A stretch of 64,000 bases of DNA from Adineta ricciae (lineage: Eukaryota > Rotifera > Eurotatoria > Adinetida > Adinetidae), in contig CAJNOJ010000185.1 in assembly GCA_905250025.1 (NCBI GenBank), forward strand, positions 140,971-204,970, written 5' to 3'. The notes under the pieces are model-generated. The model was not told the origin of the DNA. It searched no databases and worked only from the letters and a program-made list of their open reading frames with translations. Both the position numbers and the translations under genes were made by a program. This document shows positions 52,828-64,000 of the stretch, in pieces (the first letter of the stretch is position 1; each line of letters begins with the position of its first letter).

Positions 52828-55781
52828 ATGGTTAGTTTAACGATGAGCCAAATATTGGCAACAACGACAAATAATCGAAAAAAGAACGCCGATGGAGAAT
52901 CAACAACAAGTCCACCTGTATTTCAATCGAATTTATCGTGTGTTCTAAATGATCCGAAAAAAAGTCGAGCAGAAATTTCCACATTTTTCACCAAAACATG
53001 GGGTTTGTTTGTTTATTCTCATTGATTCCATCAACAACTTTTTCTCTTTTTCCAGGAAATTCTTTTGTTGATCGTACACCCGATTCTCTCGCACGTCTCG
53101 GTGATTACACTCTCAATGATTTCGAAACATATTTTATCAGTCTACGCAAAAGTGAAAAGTACGGTCGACCACGTTTTGTTGGTCAACAACAATCAACAAA
53201 TGAAACACATCCAATTGAAAAATCAAGTCCGATCACAAACATTCCACAATTATTTCTTTCATCACAATTTACATTAAATGATTCATCAACATTTAATTTA
53301 GTTTTTCCAGGAATAATTCCAACAAATCGTTCGTTATCTCCAATTCAATTTGATCAACAACAAAAATCGCGAACAACATCAACAAGTTCAGAAAAATCCG
53401 AAGGAAATCATCGACGACAATCGACTTCATCTAATACAAACAAAACAACTTCCAATGGAACAGTGAGGTTCGTTCTTTCTTCACATTCATCGATTTTCTC
53501 CTGATGAAATTCCATTTTAGTGTTCCAAACTCTTCTCCCAAACATTCAATTAGTTCTTCAACACGTTTGTTACAAGATAAATATACTCATTATTTAGATG
53601 AAGTAGAATTATTAATTAGTCGAGCATTATCAACAAAATCTCATTGTTTTCATGATGCTGTTCGTTCTCATGATGAAATTCAATCATTTTTAATGACAAC
53701 ACGTCAGGCGATTTTGTCACTTCGTGAACAATTATCGACCTATGACTCTCAATCTTTGTTAACTCTTCTTCGACTTTCACGTTTACTTCGTCAAAGACAA
53801 AATCAACGTGAACTTCTCAAGCGTTTAGAATCTTTGTCCATTGTTAAACAAACACATCTTCAAGTTCAATCTTTATTATCAACGAGGGATTTTCTATCGG
53901 CGTTAGATTTAATTGATCAAACAAGAGAGATTATTTCAACACAATTAAATGATCTTTCTTCATTAAGATTTTATGATTCACAACTAAAAGAACTTTATCA
54001 ATTGAATATCAATTTAATGAGACAAGAATTTGGACAAACTTTAAATCATTTATTAATTAATCAACAAAGTTTATTGACAGATGTTTCAACAACAAATGAA
54101 TATGTTGAAGATGATAAATTTATAACAATTTTGATTGGTTTAATACGAGTTAAAGATGAAAAATATGTCGATGAAATTCGATCGAAATTTGAATCTTACA
54201 TTGTTGAAATTATTGAGAAATCTTTACAAATCAGTTCGAAAGATGTTCATCCAAATAAATCAACAAATAAAACGAACAGGTTAATTTTTCATCCGACATT
54301 TCTTTTCTAAATCTCTGATATTTCAGTGAACAAACAAATTCCAATGAAGAAAAAGCATCTTCGTCATTGAACACACGTTATGTTTATCCTTCGTCAATCA
54401 ATAGTCATTCAAGTTCATTTCCATTATGGTATCGATCGATGACAAATGTATTCACATCAACTGAACAAGGTTTTCGTCGTTTATCGAATGTTAATCATTT
54501 GATAATTGAATCACTTTCAAAACATCAACAAAATTTCAATTTGTCTCTCTTGACAAATCTTTTTGATTCAATTGAAGATCGTTTAATTCATATTTTAAAT
54601 CAGGAATGTTCACGTTATCAAGTTCAATTCGAACGATTATCATTGGATGAATATGCACAAATGGTTAAATTAGTCGAACAATTTATTGAAAATATCAATG
54701 AATATGAAAAGAAATATTCATCACTTCCTTTGAAAAGTTTCTTACAAATTCAAACAAGTAAATTTCTCAATTATTTTCACGACGAACGAAAACAACGGGT
54801 TTCGGATACGTTGGATAATGAACAATGGAAACAGGTAGATCAATTATTTCAAAAATACATTACAATTAGAACTGATCAATGATTTATTTTCAGGTGGCCG
54901 TTCCTCGTTCAATTCAAAATTCGATTGATGAATTATTTTCTCAAACAACCTCCAATACATCTGATACGTTGATAATCAACAATGAACAATTTGTATTAAC
55001 ATATAGTGCTCTTCATTTGTTTATGTTAGTACTTGATTATTGTTCATGTGCTCAATTATTAGCATCGTCATCGATCAATGATGTTCAACATCGTCTTATT
55101 GAATTACTTAATATATTCAATTCGAAAACGTGTCAATTAGTTTTAGGTGCTGGTGCTGTAAGATTAGGAAAAATTCGAACAATTTCAGCTAAGATTCTTG
55201 CCATTACATGTCGATGTTTACAATTTGTGAAAATAACTTTACCAAAGATCAAATCACGATTTGATCAACTATTAGTAAGTAATGTTCTCCTCTCATCTCT
55301 CATCTAATTGAATTTTCTACAGGTTTTATCTGAAAATTCTTCAAGCATTTCTTCCATTTCGTCGAACAGACAATTCGAACAATTCACTAAATTATACTCG
55401 GAGCATATCGATGAAATTCATAGTAAACTAATAACCATTATCGAAAGTACATTTGGTGATACGTTATCAACATATGAAGTTCGTGCTCCAGTTCCAAGTG
55501 ATTGTTTTCGCACACTTGTGACTCGTCATATTATGGCATTTTACAACGCTGTAGCGCGAATTGTATCACCAAGTGACCTGATTTTACTTTTTACACGTCT
55601 TAATTCAATATTTAAACAATTATTAGCAAAACGTTTACGTCAATTGAAAATTGCTAATGATGGAGGACCACAACACGGTCTTTTAACAAGTGATCTACTG
55701 TATTATATGAATCAAGTACAAAATTTATCTGGACTTGAAATGTTAGAATTCCATGTCGATGAAATTTGGACTGCTAATTAA
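52828..55781 (+). CDS. VPS54: GARP complex subunit VPS54
   Basis: Six exons (52828-53002, 53056-53467, 53521-54279, 54327-54834, 54894-55274, 55323-55781) join in phase to 897 aa (human 977). Matches to the Vps54 family include the N-terminal helical-rod segments LLQDKYTHYLDEVELLISRA and VQSLLSTRDFLSALDLIDQT. The C-terminal Vps54 domain has FNSKTCQLVLGAGAVRLGKI, YEVRAPVPSDCFR and NDGGPQHGLLTSDLLYYM, ending LEMLEFHVDEIW. VPS54 anchors the GARP tether at the trans-Golgi network for retrograde endosome traffic. A second ATG five codons downstream is possible. It begins 128 bp after the cyclin C stop on the same strand. Confidence 0.96.
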
Positions 55782-56156
55782 CAGTTTTTCCTTTTCCTCT
55801 TTGTTTGATTGTTCTTTTACTTGAAATATATGCATGGAGCACTATGGCAAATCATTGACAAGATTTTGATTTTTGCTCATTAGATTTGTGAAAGCCAATA
55901 TCGAATGAGGGCGTGTGAAGGTGAAGAGAATAGTNAAGTACAAAATTTATCTGGACTTGAAATGTTAGAATTCCATGTCGATGAAATTTGGACTGCTAAT
56001 TAACAGTTTTTCCTTTTCCTCTTTGTTTGATTGTTCTTTTACTTGAAATATATGCATGGAGCACTATGGCAAATCATTGACAAGATTTTGATTTTTGCTC
56101 ATTAGATTTGTGAAAGCCAATATCGAATGAGGGCGTGTGAAGGTGAAGAGAATAGT
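55714..56156. repeat. 221-bp direct duplication around a single N at the 3' end of VPS54 (assembly artefact)
   Basis: Bases 55714-55934 and 55936-56156 match along their whole length and are separated by the N at 55935. The second copy repeats the last 22 codons of VPS54, its stop and its 3' flank. Confidence 0.9.
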
Positions 56157-56486
56157 TGTATGGGCATCATGATGCAATCTTTCGCTTCAGATAAGGATTG
56201 TTTACGAGCTGGAGCATATTGATTCTTGAAATCTTTCCCATTATCTTCGCGTGTTAGTTCTACGACGTTGTTATGCGCGAAAGAAATGTTAGAAATGGAT
56301 CGAATATTATCCATTATATTTCAATATACTCTAGCCTTCTTGTTCGAAAGGAATATCAATACATAGATTTATATTATTCTCCTTTTTCTTGTGTTGTTTC
56401 ATTTCGAAATGATGTCTTAGCTACGGTCCATCGGCTCCAGTCTAATGGAAATAAGACAATCGTGGTTACAATATCAAATGTCGAAC
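56157..56486. other. Intergenic between VPS54 flank and RING-like gene
   Basis: 330 bp. Small ORFs on both strands have no support. This is 3' flank of two convergent genes. Confidence 0.4.
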
Positions 56487-57587
56487 TTATCGAACACTTA
56501 GGTCGCGCTCTTTCAAACTTTTGATAACCATTTCCCTGTTGAAAGTGGTTATCTCTTTGGTGCACAACATTATTTCCACTCTTTCTTGTTTGACTGCGCA
56601 CACCACATCAACTGTCTAAACACAATCGAATTTCACTCCACACAAAGATCAATTTTATACTCACTCGTTGATCATCCTTTTTCGAAACCACAGTGTAAAC
56701 ATTCTGTTGATGCTTTCATGAGCTTCAAAATATACTAATAAGAGAACATCGTTCATATTGATATTCTGCAAATATTCAATGGAAACATCTTATCCGAAAC
56801 TGTTCCATCAATAACAGCACGTTCTCCATGAACACCTTCAGTTTCGACTACACCTGACTGCGCCGCAACTTGCCAACTAACTCCTGAAGCTTGTACAGCA
56901 ACCGGACTATCCCAATATGAAGTCTTCGACAACCCAGCATCTACCGGATTTGGCAGAGTGGCAGCCAAACGAGGAAAGAAATTCGAATCATCTTTATCAC
57001 TAGAAACAGGCCGTCGTACCGTACAATACATCGAAACCTAAAGGATGTATTAGAGATGAGCGTCTCTCGAGTCTCTGTAAACGAAGAATGCCTTTATTCG
57101 AAAAACATCGCCAAACATGTAAAAAGAGAAACTATGTGAGCGATAGAGAAAAACAGATGGTCGCGCATGTGAAGGTATGTACATATCTGTAACAGGATGG
57201 AATGATTTACAACGTTCACGATTGAAAAACCGAACTCACCACGGCCTGGCTGTGCAACAACAGATTGNTAACAACGAGCAATCGAACTTACTAGAAGGTG
57301 TGAAGCGGAAGTGACATGGAGGAGAAGGGGCGTTCGCTGGTTGCTAGTATGATAGAATAGTGAAAATTAATATGCAAGAAGGGTATTACTTCGGATATAG
57401 ATCGACTGTTATTGTCGGGTTGGATGGTGACGTTTGTGATTTGTTGGCAGAAGCATCGCATTTGCCAACGGTTCTTAAATTGGATCGTGGTTGTTGAGCA
57501 TGGATGGCAAATAATATGGAGGCAATTTAACGCGATTTGCGTGCTTGCTGATTCTCCGCATGCGGAGCAAACTCGGTTGGATTCCAT
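56487..57587 (-). CDS. RING-like zinc-finger protein (family copy 2), interrupted by single N
   Basis: Exon 1 (57390-57587, 198 bp, the same length as copy 1) starts MESNRVCSACGESASTQIAL and carries NCLHIICHPC and MRCFCQQ in the same RING-like spacing as the gene at 27387-27900. Exon 2 begins QPANAPSPPCHF, matching the Pro-rich second exon of copy 1, and hits the N at 57268. On the far side, further phase-compatible exons encode VSMYCTVRRPVSSDKDDS, WDSPVAVQASGVSW, VHGERAVIDGT, NVYTVVSKKDDQR and TVDVVCAVKQERVE, ending at a TAA at 56487-56489. The reading frame across the N is not certain. Probably an E3-ligase-like protein. It is divergent from the F-box-like gene 359 bp away. Confidence 0.55.
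57268..57268. other. Single N inside the RING-like gene
   Basis: A lone N without an obvious flanking duplication. It interrupts exon 2 of the RING-like gene, so part of the coding sequence may be missing or misjoined. Confidence 0.7.
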
Positions 57588-57946
57588 AGCAATTGTTTAA
57601 TCTAAAATGAGGAAAATACGTTTGAGTTGAACATAAAGTGTGGAGAGATTAAAGCTAATCGTAAAAATTGAGATGGAATAGACTATCAGTGTATTTCGTT
57701 TCGATATATGTTCGTAATTTACGTTCATTCATATCATAGTCATTTTTCTCGGTACACGTGATACTGTATACATTCATAGTAGGAATTTTGTTTCCGTTCT
57801 GCTCTTTCTCGCAGTTCGATTTTGTTTCGCCTCTATTAAATTTACTTTATCTGGCTTTTTCGTTGACTAGAACACGTGAATAAATCTAGCAGTATTTCGT
57901 ACATTTCATCGCATACATTGTAGCGACTGGCTTTTGAATCGTTAAG
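57588..57946. promoter_or_regulatory. Shared upstream region of RING-like and F-box-like genes
   Basis: 359 bp between divergent start codons. It contains CACGTG-like elements (GTACACGTGAT near 57755 and GAACACGTGAA near 57871). The repeated CACGTG is the only motif that stands out; its role is not shown. Confidence 0.3.
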
Positions 57947-59406
57947 ATGTATAAGCCAAAAAAGAAAGTATGCTACGAATTCTTCCGTCATGCTATTTGT
58001 ATCAATGAAAGAATAAGTTCATGTGATTACATCATTTTCCGAATGATTGATTATCGAATGACCGATATTTCGAAGTTAATAAGAGAAAGACTACTTGAGA
58101 AGTCAATGATGATACCGTTGACTAACCCCCTGCATACCGAGGAGATTTTCGTTCTAGATAGTCCATTCGATGTAATTCGTCTGATGTTGACACCACACTT
58201 ATCCATGACTCTAAAACATTTGCATATTATTGTACGTGGTGCTCAAAATATGACCTATTTTCATGTACCGAATAAGCATCGATTAGTTGTTATGAAACAG
58301 CTGGAGACTTTCACATTTGTGAAATCTTTTATATGGAAATTTGAAAACGAGTTGCAATTTATTGAACTATTAACAAGTGCAGATATAATGCCAGTATTAC
58401 GACGAGTAAATTTATCGATTGCTCTTGATACTGAGGAATTGAACCGAATCAAACAAAGCTCGATTTTCGATGATTATCGATGCATTGATGTGCATTTCGC
58501 GCTACATATAGTTGATGTTAATGCAAGGTTTGGGCTATTGAATTTGATTCCACGCGGTAGCACTTCTCATCCCAGAGATGTAAGAGGTTCGGTTTTCATG
58601 TTTAGTTATTGGTACGACGTCGGTTATTCAACTTCTGTTGAAAGTAATCGGGTAAATTCAATTTGAGCTGAGAAATCAAAGCTATTCATTTTTTGTCATT
58701 TTAGCGATCTCGATATAAATATGATCGGAAATGGTTATGGTATACTCTTCCATGGTCATTCGAAAAATTCTTTCAAATACCACTTTTAAATCAATGTGAT
58801 ATTGAAAGAGAACTCTATGCATCACCGTCATCATCTAATATAATCGTATCATCTGATATTTCCACATTAAACGAACAAGCTAATCTTTCACTACTACGTA
58901 AATATGTACCTGTGGGTTCCATACTTCTTGGAAGGAAGGATGAATATTTTAAGGAAGCTAATATAAATATTCGCATAACAATTCCGTCTGACCGTATCAT
59001 TTCAGTCGACTGTTTAGACAGTCTAAATAGTTTTATGTACACAGGAAATCTTCGTTCCATTCATATTATCTTAACATTTTCAATTTTCACCGGTACTCTT
59101 AATTGGAAATTCTTACGTTCATTTTCAAACCTTTCATTGCTGAAATCATTACGCATAACCCTCCACAGTGGCGAAGTTTTGCTCGACGATGAACACTGCC
59201 GATTAATTGTCGAGAGAGTACCAATGCTCATCGATTTTGTATTCTGCTTCCGGGGAAATCTTGGTTTTTTGAATAATGATGGTCCATTCAACATTTATGG
59301 AAAATCTATTTTGAATTTATACCAACATATTCGTATGGCAATTGCCAATCGCACGCACAAATATGTTATTGAACCAGATGGATGTGGATTGATGGTTTGG
59401 TTATGA
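57947..59406 (+). CDS. F-box/LRR-like multicopy family protein
   Basis: Two exons (57947-58651 and 58705-59406) join in phase to 468 aa. The sequence is a run of amphipathic leucine-rich segments (TLKHLHIIVRG, MKQLETFTFVKSFIWKFENE, VLRRVNLSIALDTEELN, LSLLKSLRITL, VPMLIDFVFCFRG) ending EPDGCGLMVWL. A paralog, now a pseudogene, lies at 25270-26601. In related copies an F-box-like N-terminus precedes this part. Here the first 60 residues (MYKPKKKVCYEFFRH) do not clearly form an F-box, so the 5' end may be truncated or the start misplaced. Such proteins usually act as SCF substrate adaptors; that role is inferred from the family type only. Confidence 0.65.
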
Positions 59407-60321
59407 TTCAAATACAACAGCAGTTGTCTTTACGATTCATCGTAGACAGTTGGTGTTAACAATGCAATAGTTTTTGTGTCTTCTTACATGTATTTTTTCC
59501 ATAGATAAACAATAAAAGAGAATAAAAATTTACCATTTAGCGTTTCTAAGAGAAGTATAATCAAAACAAAATAAAGAAAAAGTCGCAAATAACAGAGATT
59601 CAACATCGATAGGATAAAGTGACGTTTCAATGAGTGTCATTTAGGAGTGAGAGTGTGGTGAGAAGAATTCAAATGTAGTAAATCGTGAGTAACAATTTTT
59701 CGTTGTTTCGTATAAAATCGTTTATGACGACAAACAAATAAGTAAACGAATATTTGCGCTTTTCTAACATCGGCACATTTATTAGATGTCGTACCATGCA
59801 TCAAATGAACAGATGGCTCACGTAAGTTAGTGTGACCAGGTTTTCTACTTTTTTGTCACTGGTAATTGATAAGTCAATCTGAACAGTTCATAAGAACTGA
59901 ATTAATGAAATGGACAAACAGTTCCAATTCCAAGAGCGAAATGAAATTATCACATGCGTACTTACTACTACAAATGGTTGGTCTTTCTTTTTATACAAAA
60001 ACTTTCGAAAGAAAAGTTAAGTTTTGATGAAATGTTTCTACACGATTTACCCTTATCAGAATTTTCCTCACTTGAAAGAAAAACAGATATTTTACTATTA
60101 AAGATCACACCTGTTCTTTTTTTTTGAAATATATGCATTAAATACTACGACAAATCATTGACGACAATCGTATCTCGATGTTATTTATAAAGACTGAAAC
60201 CGTCCGCGCTTGATCTTTTTGACTAATTGATTTGTAAAAGCAAATATCGAATTTCATTTCGCTCTTAAATGTGTATCCATTGACATACTCAACGTACGAT
60301 TGTCGAAAGTGCTAAAAATAA
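59407..60321. other. Intergenic
   Basis: About 0.9 kb, no supported ORF. A stretch near 60123-60280 (AATATATGCATT...CAAATCATTGAC...TTTGTAAAAGCAAATATCGAAT) resembles the VPS54 3' flank at about 55828-55905 (ATATATGCATGG...CAAATCATTGAC...GTGAAAGCCAATATCGAAT). This suggests an old dispersed copy of that segment. Confidence 0.4.
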
Positions 60322-62841
60322 AACGATGGTTTTTTCCAACATATTTGTCGTAATTTACCTTCGCCGAAAGAGAGAGGAAAAGCGGCTTATAAGCTTTCAT
60401 TCAAACCTGAGGAAGTAGTCTATGTACATGAAAAAGAATCGAGTCTTGACATAGCTTTATCATATGAAAGGTCGAAAAAAGGTAAGTAGACACGTTCTTT
60501 GGTTTCCTAAGAAATACGAGAAATATTTTAGTGTAAAAGAGAAAAGCATCAACGTCGAATGACAATATTTCACTTGTTTATCTCAAGTGTTTATTTAATA
60601 TTGTCCAATATTATAAAATTTCATGAGATTTCGTGCGAAATCTTTATTAATTTATATTTTGAAATCGATTATTTTTGTAAGTGAAAGTTTTGTGATAGAA
60701 TTCGAAATAAATCCCTCCTTTTAGATAAAACTTTGACTAATCAACAAAAAAGGTATCGACGCGAGAATAGTTTAACAGATTTACATGAATTAATTGTTGA
60801 AAATCGTGAAAATCGAATTCGACATGCCATTTCTATGGATATTTCACTAAATCTTGTTGATCATTCCTTTCAAACTCCATTATATTACGCATGTCAACGA
60901 GGTCGTACAAAGCTTGTTCAATATTTACTCGAACACGGTGCTCGACACGATCTCTTTGATCTCAATAGAATTTCACCATTATGGATCGCATCAAAACAAG
61001 GTTTTCATGAAATTGTTTTACTTCTTCTTGAACACGGTGCTGATCCAAATCATCGATCTATTGATCAAACAACATCTTTATATCAAGCATCATATTACGG
61101 TCATCTCAAATGTGTATATCATCTTATTCGATATAAAGCTCGTGTTGATTATGCCAAAAATAGTGGTGCATCACCTTTATTTGTTGCGGCAAGAAATGGT
61201 TTTCATCGAATTGTAAAACATTTGTTAAAATTCGGTGCCGATCCGAATCAATGTCAAGAAGATCTTCGATCACCTCTACATACAGCCTTATTAAATAATC
61301 GTGTGAGATGTGTTCGAATTCTTCTTCGACATATTAATATCGATTGTTTAATTCAACAAAAAGATATTTATGAATGGAATCATTTTCATTTTCTTGCGAA
61401 AAAAGGAAGTTACAAATCCGCTCGTGTTTTGTTTCATCATTTGAAGAAAAAACAAAAAGAAATGAACTTTAATGAACAAGATTCATTTGGAAATACACCA
61501 ATTCATATTGCTTTATTCAACAAGAAAAGTAAATTTCTTCAATATTTACTTAAGAAAAATGTTGATATAAATCAACCGAATTGTTTCGGATGGAATTATC
61601 ATCAATTGAAATTGAAATTCGAAGAATCTTTGAATTTGAACATTTGTCAATCAAAAGATTACTTTGAAAATTTATTATCAATTCATTTAATCAAATATAC
61701 AGATGAAGATCGATTAATTAGTGAAGAAATTCAATGTTATGTTAAAGAATTACTTACAGTTATTGAAAGAATAAATCCTTTATTTCGTAGTGAAATCATT
61801 TGTAGTGGATCATTTTATGAAAATACTCGTGTTGGTTTACCTGATGAATTTGATCTTATGATCGATTTAATTGAAATTGAACATTTAGCGAAGTTTATTG
61901 AGGTGAATTCTGATCCACCGGGTTACGGGCGATTGTATCCTGATGATAGTTACGAAGCTTTTCGAAGATTAGTTTTCTATTTAGATCCCAAAACATCCTG
62001 TCTTTCTGCTGAGAAAATTCGCAAACAATTCTATCAACTTTTAACATCTGCACGATCCTCTGTGATTAATCGAGAAACTTCCTCACATTTTAAACATTTG
62101 AAACTTGAATGGACAAGTGATGATAAACAATGTGGAACAGCTATTCATGTCGAATGGTATGGTGTTCAATATCCATATTTATCAATTAAAATTGATGTTG
62201 TTCCTTGTTTAACAATTTATTCATGGCCTCGAACAGCAACATTTGATTGTCCATTAGAAAAACATCAATTTCATATTATTCCTCGTAGTCCACAAGTTAA
62301 TGAAAGTTTTCTTTGGCGAATTTCTATGTCACAATTGGAATCAATTCATTTACAAAACATTTCATTAAATCAAAAAAATGGATATTTAATTTTAAAATGT
62401 TTAAGAATTTTATTTCCATTTAAAAGTCACATTGGAACATCAATTTATACAAATGAAGATCTCTTAACATCATATATGTTTAAAAATGAATTTTTTCATG
62501 AATTATATCGATTTCCATTTGAATCTCAATGGATTAATGGAAGTTTGACTCATCGAATATTTGGAATTCTAAAGCGTTTACATAAACATTTACTTCTTGG
62601 CTCAATTAATTCATTTTTTATTCAAAATTATAATATTATTGATTTAAATGAATATAAACAAATTCGTTCAATTGAAATTCAATATCTTCGAACAATTCTT
62701 TCGCATTTAAAAGAAAAATTCGATTTTATCCAAAAGACATCTTTACGTCGACATACAATTACTCATCTCGGATCAACTCAACGAAAACCTCGACTCAGAC
62801 AACGTGCATTTACTCATTTTCCTGAATTTCAATCATTGTAA
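60322..62841 (+). CDS. Ankyrin-repeat protein with cGAS/Mab-21-type nucleotidyltransferase domain
   Basis: The main exon (60725-62841) joins in phase to an upstream open exon ending at 60481 (LSFKPEEVVYVHEKESSLD). No ATG was found in that exon, so the true 5' end is unresolved and 60322 is only the limit of the open frame. About seven ankyrin repeats come first (TPLYYACQRGRTKLVQYLLE, SPLWIASKQGFHEIVLLLLE, SPLFVAARNGFHRIVK). The Mab-21/cGAS domain then shows CSGSFYENTRVGLPDEFDLM. Counted from codon 60733, GS is 359-360 and the metal-binding Glu372 and Asp374 match E225/D227 of cGAS. The third carboxylate, Asp488 in IKIDVVPCL, is also present. The full triad suggests an active cyclic-dinucleotide-type synthase. 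The cGAS zinc thumb is not seen, as in other cGAS-like receptors. The tail is basic. Confidence 0.85.
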
Positions 62842-63314
62842 AAGACTTTCTTGTCACTCAAATCATTTTTCACTATGAATTTTCTCGATCTGATGACTCT
62901 CAAACTGAACTCTTCCTTTGAATTATAATCCACAATGCATTTTTCACGAATATTTTCCAACTTATCTTTCTAAGTTTATTCTCTTTGACAGAGAAAATCT
63001 TAGTTCGTCTTTTCACTTTCTGAACACGTATGACTCGTTCTAGGATGGAAAAATTACATTTTTCCAACTTGTTTTTGTTAAAACAAAATCGATAAATGCT
63101 TCCTTATCGTTACTTACAATGACATTTTTTTTTATTTTTCCTTTATTTCAAAGAAAGAAAAACTACTTTAATGAGTCATAGGTATTTATATTTGTGAGGA
63201 AAGAAACAAAAAAGCGTCATTTTTGGCTGACTCAAAACGATGTTACATCGCAATGACATTGTGAAACATAACTTCACCTTTTTCCTTTGATATACCCGAT
63301 AAAATAAATCAATC
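62842..63314. other. Intergenic
   Basis: About 470 bp, AT-rich, between same-strand genes. Nothing coding is supported; the minus-strand ORF at 63176-63418 is a shadow over the next gene's start. Confidence 0.4.
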
Positions 63315-64000
63315 ATGTCCGATAACCAAACTTCGGCATCTGAGTTGTTTTTCGTAAGTAAAAAAGACTCATTCCCAATGAAAAAGCAGAGAAAATTTTT
63401 TAGAGAAATCCTCATCAATATTCTCCATTAATCCTTCATGCAAATAGTATTGCGAGTGGTCTTTTATTTAATTATTATTATTCATATCTCAATCGACAAA
63501 TTGGTTCAAGTATGACACACTTTTTTATTGATATTTTTATCGAAACTTTGTTTATTTTTAGCGAATAATATTTTTTTAAAATTCATTTTCAATGAAATTC
63601 TTTCTCGAGATTTATTTCCTTCGATAATTTTCGTCAAATTTCACACATTGATCGAAAAAAGTTTTCTTGAAAGTATTCCGTCGACTTTTGAATCTGATGA
63701 AACTGAATTAATTCAATCGAAAATTCTTCAATTGAAATTTGATGAAATTTCTCATGAAAATTCAACAACAATCGCGAATTATTCGTTAATTGGTGTTAAT
63801 GATTTTGGAATTTCTCTTCAATTAATTCGGATCTTTCAAGATGAATTTCGTCTCACTAATTTGACTGAAATTCAATTAAACGATGACATAAGACAATGGA
63901 ATTATCAATATTTTCCTTCATTATCCTCTGATTCGTAAATATTTTTCCTTTTGAAATATTTTATTTAAAGAATTTCTTTTAGAGAGAATGAAAACATCAA
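63315..64000 (+). CDS. Unrecognised protein, 5' part (runs off right edge)
   Basis: Four exons (63315-63353, 63404-63509, 63562-63934, 63983-64000+) join in phase from ATG 63315 (MSDNQTSASELFFRNPHQYS). The encoded part is helical with aromatic and Asn-rich stretches (LILHANSIASGLLFNYYYSY, FIFNEILSRDLFPSIIF, ISLQLIRIFQDEFRLTN). No signal peptide or clear membrane span and no recognised motif. The gene continues beyond the window. Confidence 0.55.

Noticed and set aside
1..64000. CRISPR arrays, bacterial operons, rRNA, tRNA, spliced-leader RNA genes, hammerhead cores, intact transposases or reverse transcriptases
   Set aside because: I looked for their characteristic motifs and found none I could support; the genes and introns are clearly eukaryotic.

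Overview
The window looks like bdelloid rotifer nuclear DNA. This is inferred from family content and gene architecture, not from a database match. It is AT-rich and gene-dense, with many short introns (about 45-70 bp, GT...AG, donors often GTTTG as well as GTAAG). It carries an ART-TPR ADP-ribosyltransferase, multicopy F-box/RING-like families, an intronless assimilatory nitrate reductase (not normal in animals), and closely packed same-strand gene strings whose start codons follow 3' splice-acceptor-like sequence. That last feature fits spliced-leader trans-splicing, which bdelloids are known to have. I rebuilt most gene models by hand by checking splice phases across adjacent open segments.

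Layout, left half. 0-6.4 kb: the 5' end of a secreted protein (-), a minimal secreted matrix metalloproteinase (-), a secreted MORN-repeat protein (+) and the splicing factor PRPF31 (-). 6.5-11.4 kb: a DXO/RAI1-type decapping exonuclease with a very long N-terminal extension (+), divergent from PRPF31; phosphomannomutase (-); a small unknown gene just upstream of it. 12.2-17.9 kb: nitrate reductase (-) and the ART-TPR protein (+). 19.4-23.3 kb: a 68-aa membrane peptide gene (-) and a secreted protein with a 39-bp coding minisatellite followed by Ig-like domains (+). 23.8-29.6 kb: a coiled-coil protein, a truncated acidic protein, an F-box-family pseudogene, a RING-like gene and a small secreted Ig protein.

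Layout, right half. 30.8-40.7 kb: an SLC35F3/F4-like transporter (+), then four same-strand genes (-) in transcription order SAYSD1, ADAT3, a membrane-anchored sulfotransferase and MIOS (GATOR2), with 21, 90 and 37 bp between them. 41.1-45.2 kb: a type II membrane protein, a Cys-rich secreted protein ending in a domain that resembles Bacteroidetes surface-protein modules (cut by a 94-N gap), and a gene fragment. 46.4-55.8 kb: an intronless GPCR, a probable transcription factor, then a tight plus-strand trio of a Deltex-type E3 ligase, cyclin C and VPS54. 56.5-64 kb: second RING-like and F-box-like family members, an ankyrin plus cGAS/Mab-21-type nucleotidyltransferase protein, and the 5' part of an unknown gene.

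Assembly caution: six isolated single N bases are present. Four sit between direct repeats of 188-255 bp that are identical or differ by a few SNPs (in MIOS, SAYSD1, cyclin C and downstream of VPS54). These look like unmerged overlapping contig ends or haplotypes, not biology. Two of them stay in frame and would create false domain duplications in automatic annotation. The other two (25269, 57268) join sequence without such overlap and break genes.

The most interesting candidates are the ankyrin-cGAS-like protein (possible innate immune nucleotide-second-messenger sensor), the nitrate reductase, the Bacteroidetes-like domain protein and the operon-like gene strings.
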